A model generated the notes under the pieces. It searched no databases. It was not told where the DNA came from and was given only the letters and a program-made list of their open reading frames with translations. A stretch of DNA of 57,611 bases from Pseudomonadota bacterium (GTDB lineage Bacteria > Pseudomonadota > Gammaproteobacteria > Steroidobacterales > Steroidobacteraceae), in assembly GCA_021792555.1 (NCBI GenBank), contig JAJYUL010000020.1, positions 1-57,611 of the forward strand, read 5' to 3'. Each line of letters opens with the position of its first letter. Positions within the stretch are counted from its first letter, which is position 1. Made by a program: the position numbers and the translations under genes. Positions 51,454 to 57,611 of the stretch are shown here, one piece after another.

Positions 51454-52846
51454 ACACGGGGCGGTCAAAGACATCTGCCTGGATAGCATCGCGTGGTTTT
51501 TGGTATTTGTCTCGGGTATCGTTTTTTTGGAGTTGGCGAACACCATCTTCGGAGTCGGAGAGCGGCCCTTTGCCGCAGTGTGTCTTGGGTTGATGGTCTT
51601 GATTGCGTATCGCACGTGGAAGGAGTCGGAGCAGGGTAATCATCCAATATTTCTGTTTATGGTATTTCTTATCCTCTTCCAGTATGCGAGATTGGTGCAG
51701 TGGGTTGTGTTTGGGGCATGGTCCATAGCCGACTTCGATCTCACCGTCCGCACCCCGTTTACAATCGATCCGACTGAGCTTAAGCGTACGCTCGTTCTTA
51801 TCCCCGTGTCCGCGGCGTTTGTGTACCTCGGGTTCTTTTACAGGACTTCGAATCGGGTGATGAACTTTACAAGCAACCCGGAAATGCGTCGCTTCTTTGG
51901 TTGGCTTTTCACTCTGACCATCCCATTCGTCGTGTACAAAGACGCTCACTACCTCAGCTATGCGCTCCATCACGGCGGATATGCGGCGCTCTATTTCAGT
52001 AATGGCGCGCAGGAAAAGTCAGTTGGCATGCTTGTCAGAGGAATCGGGCTAGTAAACAAGACGGCGTTCTTTACGTACGTAATTCTGGAGGATAGGCGAG
52101 CGTACCTGAGACTTGCGCTATTGGCGTTTCTTGGTGTGCTTGTTCTTGATCTTCTAACCGGATTCCGTGGGGAATTTTTCGAAAACACAATATTTTTGTG
52201 GATGGTTTATAACACTAAGGTGGGTAAATCATTTCGCCCTTTGACGGGCCTCTTGATCGCTGTGGGATTCATCTTTGCAGCGGTCGGCGCGGAGATATAT
52301 AGAAAGACAGCGGCGGGACCCATCCATGGGAATATCGTCGAGTATCTGCTGAGAGATCAGGGGGTTTCGTTTTACGTCACCGCTTCGGCGGTGATGTTTT
52401 ATCACCATTTTCATCCCCATATCTGGCACTATTTGTTCAATCAGATTTACCTGCCATATACAATCCTGAGTCGCCTGCCACCAGGGGCGCTCTTCACACT
52501 CGATTTGACGGCATTCCTGAACCCGCATATCGCATACTTCGCGTTGGGGACGGGCGAAGCATACCTCGCGCATCTATATTTGATCGATGGGCTGTGGACG
52601 GTGTGTCTAGGTTCGTTGATCATCGGGCTTCTCTGTCGAGGATTGACACAGGTGCGTTCCGTCTATTCGAGAACCATTGCGTTCTCGATCCTGCTTTGGA
52701 TTCCTTATATGCCGAGGGCGGGGTATCTTGAGGCCGTAGCTACATCCAGCAAATTTGTTCTCGGGGCGACGAGTGGCTTCGCTTTGTACGCGGTTTACGC
52801 ATGGATTGCGCACTATCTGAAGCGAGTTCGGGCGACGGATGTTTAG
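51434..52846 (+). CDS. O-antigen/polysaccharide polymerase (Wzy-like)
   Basis: 470 residues with about ten to twelve predicted membrane segments, e.g. IAWFLVFVSGIVFLELANTIF, FLFMVFLILFQYARLVQWVVFG, LALLAFLGVLVLDLLTGFRGEFFE, PLTGLLIAVGFIFAAVGAEIY and WTVCLGSLIIGLLCRGL. A long extracytoplasmic loop with GYAALYFSNGAQEKS and TGFRGEFFENTI fits the Wzy class that polymerises lipid-linked repeats in the periplasm. Conservation in this family is low, so the call depends on topology and on position between glycosyltransferases and Wzx/Wzz. Confidence 0.82.
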   Translation: MNVSWREHGAVKDICLDSIAWFLVFVSGIVFLELANTIFGVGERPFAAVCLGLMVLIAYRTWKESEQGNHPIFLFMVFLILFQYARLVQWVVFGAWSIADFDLTVRTPFTIDPTELKRTLVLIPVSAAFVYLGFFYRTSNRVMNFTSNPEMRRFFGWLFTLTIPFVVYKDAHYLSYALHHGGYAALYFSNGAQEKSVGMLVRGIGLVNKTAFFTYVILEDRRAYLRLALLAFLGVLVLDLLTGFRGEFFENTIFLWMVYNTKVGKSFRPLTGLLIAVGFIFAAVGAEIYRKTAAGPIHGNIVEYLLRDQGVSFYVTASAVMFYHHFHPHIWHYLFNQIYLPYTILSRLPPGALFTLDLTAFLNPHIAYFALGTGEAYLAHLYLIDGLWTVCLGSLIIGLLCRGLTQVRSVYSRTIAFSILLWIPYMPRAGYLEAVATSSKFVLGATSGFALYAVYAWIAHYLKRVRATDV

Positions 52847-53948
52847 TGGCTATATGCTCCGGATCCTCATTGATGCGAGAATGATTGAGAAGCCGCGTGG
52901 ACTCGGGCGTTATGTGCGGGAAATGCTGTATGCGATCGGGCTGCAGCAATCGAAAGACGTCGAGATCTTCGTTCTGACGCCCTGGGGGAGCGAGGAGCGG
53001 GTGTCGAAGCTCGGTGCATTCCGGATCGTTTCGGTACGGGCGGTTCCGATCCCATTGTGGGAGCAGTTGCTCGTGCCTCTGTTGGCCTGGAAGTTGCGCG
53101 CTGACTTGGTTCATTCTCCCTGCAACACGACCTCTCTTTGGTTTTTGAGAGGAGGTCGTCGCTGTCTGGTCACCATTCATGACCTCATGTTCTTTGAAGT
53201 GCGTGGCGCCACGTTGTATCAACGGCTTGGTAATGCATATAGGCGCTTCGTCGTATCGAGGCTGAGAGCGTCAAACATTTGTCTATTGGCGGTGAGTGAC
53301 GCGACGCGGAATGCCATCCGCTCGGAATTGGGGCAGACGGCAACAGTGATTGCGGAGCCTGTGAATAGCTTCGTTTCTTCCGGTAGGCGGGCGGTGGGTT
53401 CATCGGAGAAAATTCAAAGTAAGCCATATTTCGTTCATATCGGTGGTGTCGCGGCGCATAAGAATACGCAGTTGGTCGTGGACGCGTTTAACTCGGCAGG
53501 CCTGACGGATTTCGCTCTGATTGTCCTCGGTGTACCGCGTAACGCACGCGTGGCGGTTAGGTGGCGCTCGGACAGGGTGATAATTCCGGGGTGGATTTCA
53601 GACGAAGAAGTGGCGAACTATGTTGCAGGCGCCGTTGCGATGCTATTTCCGAGTCTGATGGAGGGGTACGGCTTGCCAATCTTGGAGGCCTTCGCGCTGG
53701 GCTGCCCAGTTATTACTTCCGAGCACGCGCCAATGAGCGAACTCGCGGGCGAGGCGGCTATACTAGTCAATCCACGTTCGGCGGCGATGATAGGAGATGC
53801 TTGTCGCCGAATTGCCTCGGACGATTTACTTCGTAGGGGACTAATAGAAAAGGGTTTGCGTCGTGTGGCAGAGTTTTCGGCGGAGCGGATTGGGTCCGAA
53901 CTGATGGCCGAATACCGCCGGGTTGCGAATGGGGGCCGAGCGGGTTGA
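52839..53948 (+). CDS. Glycosyltransferase family 4 protein
   Basis: 369 residues, ATG 52839 overlapping wzy; an in-frame ATG at 52854 gives the more typical start MLRILIDARMIEKPRGLGRYV. HSPCNTTSLWFLRGGRRCLVTIHDLMFF, then LLAVSDATRNAIRSEL, KPYFVHIGGVAAHKNTQLVVDAF near 190, IIPGWISDEEVANYVAGAVAMLFPSLMEGYGLPILEAFALGCPVI with E-x7-E at EGYGLPILEA near 270. Likely the last transferase of the repeat-unit pathway in this operon-like array. Confidence 0.9.
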   Translation: MFSGYMLRILIDARMIEKPRGLGRYVREMLYAIGLQQSKDVEIFVLTPWGSEERVSKLGAFRIVSVRAVPIPLWEQLLVPLLAWKLRADLVHSPCNTTSLWFLRGGRRCLVTIHDLMFFEVRGATLYQRLGNAYRRFVVSRLRASNICLLAVSDATRNAIRSELGQTATVIAEPVNSFVSSGRRAVGSSEKIQSKPYFVHIGGVAAHKNTQLVVDAFNSAGLTDFALIVLGVPRNARVAVRWRSDRVIIPGWISDEEVANYVAGAVAMLFPSLMEGYGLPILEAFALGCPVITSEHAPMSELAGEAAILVNPRSAAMIGDACRRIASDDLLRRGLIEKGLRRVAEFSAERIGSELMAEYRRVANGGRAG

Positions 53949-54192
53949 GGTTGCCGTCGATGGACTGCGGACGGGTTCAGCAGGAAGGCCTCGGGGGTTC
54001 TTTGTGGGGGGGCGTATCATGGGCGGCTACTGGCTGGATTCTCTTCGGGGAATTGTTAGTCACCGTGCAAATTGGAAATCGTCGCCAACTGCCGTCGAAG
54101 GGGCAACATTGCGCCGCAGTGATGTCGGTGTAGTGACAGTGAACTGCGGTGCAGGGTGCGCGTTGATTGTTCGACTTTGGTGAGAAATCCTT

Positions 54193-55101
54193 ATGGAACA
54201 TCCGATTGATTTTGTAGATCTTATCGAATTGTTTTGGGCGGGACGGCTCAAGATTGCGATTGCGGTGATAATCATGTGCGCATTGGCAGTCACCGCGGAT
54301 TTAGTACTGGCGCCCCGGTATAAGGCAAGTGAGCTTCTTGAGGTGAGGGTGTCACACCAAAGGCTATCTGGCTTTTCTGGTTTGGCGAGAAGTCTTGGGG
54401 GGTTGGCCGGGCTTGCGGCAGGATCGCTAGGCGGGTCGGGTGATGAGCGACAGGTCGCGCTGGCAACGTTGAAATCACGTTACATCATTGAGCATTTCAT
54501 TTCGGGGCACAATCTGCTGCCGGTGCTGTTTGCAAGCAAATGGGACGAGAGGAAGAACCGATGGGCGACTTCAAACGCTGACGACATCCCTACTGATCAG
54601 GACGGATATCGGCTTTTTCGGAAGAAAGTGTTTTCGGTGGCGGACGATGGAACCACGGGGCTGGTTCGCGTTGTTGTGCAATGGCGCAACCCACAGGAAG
54701 CCGCAGCTTGGTTGCGTGATATAGTGAACGAGACAAATGTGCGTCTCCAGAAGCGTGAGGTGGCGCGGTTTGAGGCGGACATTAGGTATCTGTCCACCAC
54801 AGCGCAGAGCGTTATGGTAGTGCCGGTAAAGGAGTCGCTTTATTCTTTGATGGCGTTGGAGTACAGGAAGTTGATGGTTGCAGAAAATCCGGAGGATGCG
54901 CCACTTCAGGTTGTGGATCCTGTTGTCGTTCCCCGTCGCCCGGAGTCAAGATTGCTTATGTTACTTGTGCTAGGGGTTGGGGGAGGCATTGTCCTTGGTC
55001 TTTTGTATGTGGTCGTCGAGGGCGCAATCAAAGAAAGACGCAAAGGGGTCGGCCGCGCGAAAGTGACGGAACCGGTGACAGTGAAAGAACCGCGGGGGTA
55101 G
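54193..55101 (+). CDS. Polysaccharide chain-length regulator (Wzz family)
   Basis: 302 residues, ATG 54193. Two transmembrane helices bracket a periplasmic domain: N-terminal LKIAIAVIIMCALAVTADLVLA (residues about 17-38) and C-terminal LLMLLVLGVGGGIVLGLLYVVVEGA (about 255-280). The start MEHPIDFVDLIELFWAGR and the Pro-containing VPRRPESRLLM before the second helix are Wzz hallmarks. A glycine-rich stretch GLARSLGGLAGLAAGSLGG is present. There is no cytosolic tyrosine-kinase domain, so it is the PCP-1 type controlling Wzy chain length. Confidence 0.9.
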   Translation: MEHPIDFVDLIELFWAGRLKIAIAVIIMCALAVTADLVLAPRYKASELLEVRVSHQRLSGFSGLARSLGGLAGLAAGSLGGSGDERQVALATLKSRYIIEHFISGHNLLPVLFASKWDERKNRWATSNADDIPTDQDGYRLFRKKVFSVADDGTTGLVRVVVQWRNPQEAAAWLRDIVNETNVRLQKREVARFEADIRYLSTTAQSVMVVPVKESLYSLMALEYRKLMVAENPEDAPLQVVDPVVVPRRPESRLLMLLVLGVGGGIVLGLLYVVVEGAIKERRKGVGRAKVTEPVTVKEPRG

Positions 55102-55231
55102 ACGCGAGAGCCTGGGAGGCTTGGCGGAGATGCGCATCAGTTGAGTATTGAGAAAGCGTGGTGAGGGATGTAGTCGTTGTTTGTTGTGCTGTAAAAAAAA
55201 TAGTATTGCGGAGAGCTGACGGAAGCGCGAC

Positions 55232-56221
55232 ATGGGTAAGCGGGCAATTATCTTTGGTGGCACCGGGTACATTGGGAGGCGGTTGGCTAATTGGTTGGTC
55301 GAGCGTGGTTGGTCCCGTGTTGTTCTCGCGGATATCCGCAGCCCAGTCGACAGGCTTCCGGAAGGGGTGGGGTTTTCGTTATGCGATGTGCGGAGGGGGA
55401 TCGCTGAGCAGCTTGGTTTATGCGATGCGGAGTGGATTTTTAATTTTGCTGCTGTCCACAGAGAGCCTGGGCACCAGTTCCGAGAGTATTTTGATACGAA
55501 TTTGCCGGGTGCATGGAATGTATGTGCGTACGCGGAGTCAATCGGCTGCAGGAATATACTTTTTACGAGTAGCATTGCCGTCTACGGGGAGATTGTTGGC
55601 CCGACGGACGAATCTGCGTGCCCATACGCGGATACTGGCTACGGGATCTCGAAATTATGTGCCGAATTGATTCATGAGCGCTGGCAAGCGCAGGATGCAG
55701 CGCGCCGCTTGGTTGTTGTGCGGCCGGGAGTGGTGTATGGGCCGGGCGATCCGGGGAATATTCTCAGGATGATACGGGCAGTGCAGAAGGGGATTTTCGT
55801 GGTCCCCGGCGACGGTTCGGTCCGAAAGAGTTATGCTTATATTTACGGTCTTCTGGATAGCATTGGGTTCATGCTATCGAGACCGGAGCGTTTCCTGCGA
55901 TACAATTACGTTGAGAAAGAAACTGAACCGCTGTCGGTGCTCGTTGACACGGTTGTCGGGCAGCTAGGTATCCGCCGTCCGACTTTGCGGGTTCCGAAGA
56001 GCTTTCTGGTTGCTGTTGCAAGTTTGGCGCAACTTGTGAGTGGTGGGCAAAGTCCGATTCATCCGGTGAGAGTCCGGAAGGCGGCTCGGTCCACCCATAT
56101 CGTACCGGCAGAGCTTCTCCGTCTCGGGTTTGAGTTCCGATATGATTTTGCGCGATCTCTCGCCCATTGGATGACAATTGCGCCGGAGGACTTCGTGGGC
56201 CGCCTGCCTGTTCGTAGTTAA
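55232..56221 (+). CDS. NAD-dependent epimerase/dehydratase (extended SDR)
   Basis: 329 residues, ATG 55232. Rossmann motif IIFGGTGYIGRRLANWL, VLADIRSPVDRLPEG, FNFAAVHREPGHQFREYFDTN, FTSSIAVYGE, and catalytic Tyr-x3-Lys in TGYGISKLCAELI near 143, then VVRPGVVYGPGDPGNI. Substrate unknown; probably tailors a nucleotide sugar or a lipid-linked sugar for the locus. It lies 130 nt after wzz and converges with the initiating transferase gene. Confidence 0.88.
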   Translation: MGKRAIIFGGTGYIGRRLANWLVERGWSRVVLADIRSPVDRLPEGVGFSLCDVRRGIAEQLGLCDAEWIFNFAAVHREPGHQFREYFDTNLPGAWNVCAYAESIGCRNILFTSSIAVYGEIVGPTDESACPYADTGYGISKLCAELIHERWQAQDAARRLVVVRPGVVYGPGDPGNILRMIRAVQKGIFVVPGDGSVRKSYAYIYGLLDSIGFMLSRPERFLRYNYVEKETEPLSVLVDTVVGQLGIRRPTLRVPKSFLVAVASLAQLVSGGQSPIHPVRVRKAARSTHIVPAELLRLGFEFRYDFARSLAHWMTIAPEDFVGRLPVRS

Positions 56222-56304
56222 GCGCGGCCCGTGGACGAGGCTCGTGGGGTGTCCTCTAAGCCGGTGCCGGAGATCGACGAAAGTTCGGCAAATCAGCGGG
56301 GTGG

Positions 56305-57150
56305 TTAATATGCCCCATGCCCCCAAAGGACAACCTGCACTGTCTTCAAGAGGATCCGCAGGTCCATCAGCAAAGTCTGTTTGCGGACGTAATAGGTGTC
56401 CAGAACGACCCGCCGGCGGTAATCGGTATCATTGCGTCCCGTGACTTGCCAGAGACCGGTGACACCCGGTTTGGCTGCCAGGTACGCGGGCAGATATCGC
56501 CCGTAGCGCAGCATTTCTTCCTTCACGATGGGCCGCGGGCCTACCAGGCTCATCTCCCCGCGCAGTACGTTCCAGAGCTGCGGCAGCTCATCGAGGCTGG
56601 TCTTGCGCAGGAAGCGGCCGAGGCGGGTGACTCTGGGGTCGCTTCGGAGCTTGTGGTCGCGCAGCCATTCGGCCCGTGCCTCAGGGTCCTTCTCGAGCAG
56701 CTGGTGCAGGATCTGCTCGGCGTTCGGCACCATGGTGCGGAACTTCAGGCACTCGAAGGTCTTGCCGCCCTGGCCGATGCGGCGGTGGCGGAAAAGGACA
56801 GGACCCCCTTCTTGCGCCATGCGCACGGCGATGACGAGGATCAGCGGCGAGAACACGAGGCCGATCACCAGGGCCCCGGCGATGTCGAGGACTCGCTTGG
56901 CCTTGCTGTAGGTGGAACGGCGCGGCAGGTAGCGTGCCGGGGTACGGGCAGGGGTTCCCCATACCTGAGCGGGTGTGCGGGGCAGGACGGCTTCATCGAA
57001 CGACACCGCATCGGCGGTGAGTTGCGGACTGGATCCCTCGAAAGTCATACGCTGTTCTTTCTGGATCAGATGCGGCCTGGCGCTCGCCTTGCGCGTTGCG
57101 GGCTCCACGGCCAGTGGCGTGGTGATGACTTCGTCCGCCTGTGTCGACAA
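56305..57150 (-). CDS. Initiating phosphoglycosyl transferase (monotopic sugar transferase)
   Basis: 281 residues from TTG 57150, with GGGAG about 7 nt upstream. An unstructured N-terminus of about 80 residues leads to YSKAKRVLDIAGALVIGLVFSPLILVIAVRM (re-entrant membrane helix), then GPVLFRHRRIGQGGKTFECLKFRTMV, the Asp-Glu dyad in LRKTSLDELPQLWNVLRGEMSLVGPRPI near 194, and KPGVTGLWQVTGRND. It transfers a sugar-1-phosphate to undecaprenyl phosphate to start the repeat unit. It lacks the four-helix N-terminal domain of WbaP/WcaJ, resembling PglC in layout. G/C content returns to that of the bulk DNA. Confidence 0.93.
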   Translation of the reverse strand: MSTQADEVITTPLAVEPATRKASARPHLIQKEQRMTFEGSSPQLTADAVSFDEAVLPRTPAQVWGTPARTPARYLPRRSTYSKAKRVLDIAGALVIGLVFSPLILVIAVRMAQEGGPVLFRHRRIGQGGKTFECLKFRTMVPNAEQILHQLLEKDPEARAEWLRDHKLRSDPRVTRLGRFLRKTSLDELPQLWNVLRGEMSLVGPRPIVKEEMLRYGRYLPAYLAAKPGVTGLWQVTGRNDTDYRRRVVLDTYYVRKQTLLMDLRILLKTVQVVLWGHGAY

Positions 57151-57611
57151 GATCGTCTCCCTTGCTCTTGTTTACAGAACTGTCGCAAACAGGCGACAAA
57201 AGTCCCGTCCAGTGTGGCCTCGCGAAGCTGTCCCCGTCCGGGACGCGCTGCACATTTTCAGAGGAACGGTCAGGCCGAGCGGACGTTGACCCCGCAAAGC
57301 CTGATGGAAGTCAGCGGAAACAGCTGTGGGGAAATCCCGACGCGCAGCCTTTTGCGCGCAGCGGTATGCGGATTCAGGGCAGCGGATGCCGTTAGCCCCG
57401 GAGGGATTCCTCGGTGGGGGACCGAAAGCGCCGGCAATAGCGAGACCTTGCTTCAATTCGTCTTCATCCTTACGAGGAGACCGCATCCACGGTCCCGGGG
57501 GCCATCCCCCTGTGCCCATGCCTTTTCTCGGTACGAATTAAGTATAACGAGCCGCATCGGGCTTTGAAACCCGGAAAATCCCGTAAGCTCCTGTGCCGGT
57601 ACCCTTAGATC
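57151..57611. other. Upstream region of the initiating transferase gene to the window edge
   Basis: No convincing gene on either strand. It contains the promoter candidate at 57541-57568 and an inferred 5' leader of nearly 400 nt for the transferase gene. I did not find a stable riboswitch-like fold by eye. Confidence 0.4.
57541..57568 (-). promoter_or_regulatory. Promoter candidate for the initiating transferase
   Basis: On the minus strand TTCAAA (57568-57563), 16-nt spacer, TATACT (57546-57541). The -10 matches the consensus at five of six positions, the -35 at four of six. It would give an untranslated leader of about 385 nt. Confidence 0.4.

Noticed and set aside
53923-54183. 86-codon frame between the last GT4 gene and wzz
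   Set aside because: Overlaps the GT4 3' end, has no domain and no ribosome-binding site; probably spacer.
1-57611. CRISPR array, insertion sequence or transposase, integrase, rRNA
   Set aside because: No spaced direct repeats, no DDE/serine/tyrosine recombinase motifs and no rRNA sequence were seen.

Overview
The window is GC-rich chromosomal DNA, most likely from a gammaproteobacterium. The yafS-like methyltransferase / rnhA / dnaQ order, with ATGA overlap, matches the enterobacterial order, and UppP, FabI, PpiD, MltD, GmhA/HldA/HldC/HldD/GmhB and RmlABCD are all of Gram-negative type. The family cannot be fixed from sequence alone; a xanthomonad- or Nevskiales-like relative is plausible.

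Layout. (1) 1-8.7 kb: a GST cut by the left edge, periplasmic trehalase, UppP, a large exported Asp-box beta-propeller protein, and a DUF2844-DUF3443 exported pair. (2) 8.8-9.6 kb: tRNA-Asp with its own promoter and terminator, then about 600 nt without a gene. (3) 9.6-21.7 kb: a Rieske oxygenase, a PAS-GGDEF protein, a damaged hybrid histidine kinase, a LuxR-type response regulator, and a signalling/stress block: phosphoribosyltransferase, archaeal-type AdoMet synthetase and CheR-PAS-kinase in one transcription unit, a double Usp-domain protein, and a Lon-family protease preceded by a 54-residue lipoprotein gene overlapping it by 4 nt. (4) 21.9-28.6 kb: housekeeping genes ppiD, fabI, mltD, yafS-like, rnhA, dnaQ.

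(5) 28.7-40.8 kb: sugar-nucleotide supply. A DegT aminotransferase, Pgi, all five ADP-L-glycero-D-manno-heptose enzymes (gmhA, hldA, hldD, hldC, gmhB) and rmlACDB for dTDP-L-rhamnose. The heptose genes are interrupted at 34.1-36.3 kb by an accessory patch: an intact ribbon-helix-helix / nucleotidyltransferase pair behind a perfect 22-bp palindrome, then apparent remnants of a Fic protein and of a HigB toxin.

(6) 41.3-57.2 kb: a Wzx/Wzy-type surface polysaccharide locus: a very large SLBB export protein, UDP-xylose synthase, four glycosyltransferases, a flippase, a polymerase, a chain-length regulator, an epimerase and an initiating phosphoglycosyl transferase. From about 44.3 kb the DNA becomes visibly richer in A/T until the last gene, as expected for a horizontally exchanged serotype-like block.

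The best candidates for something undescribed are the palindrome-controlled, probably leaderless RHH-NTase module, the phosphoribosyltransferase / archaeal-type MAT / CheR-kinase operon, and the small lipoprotein coupled to the Lon-family protease.
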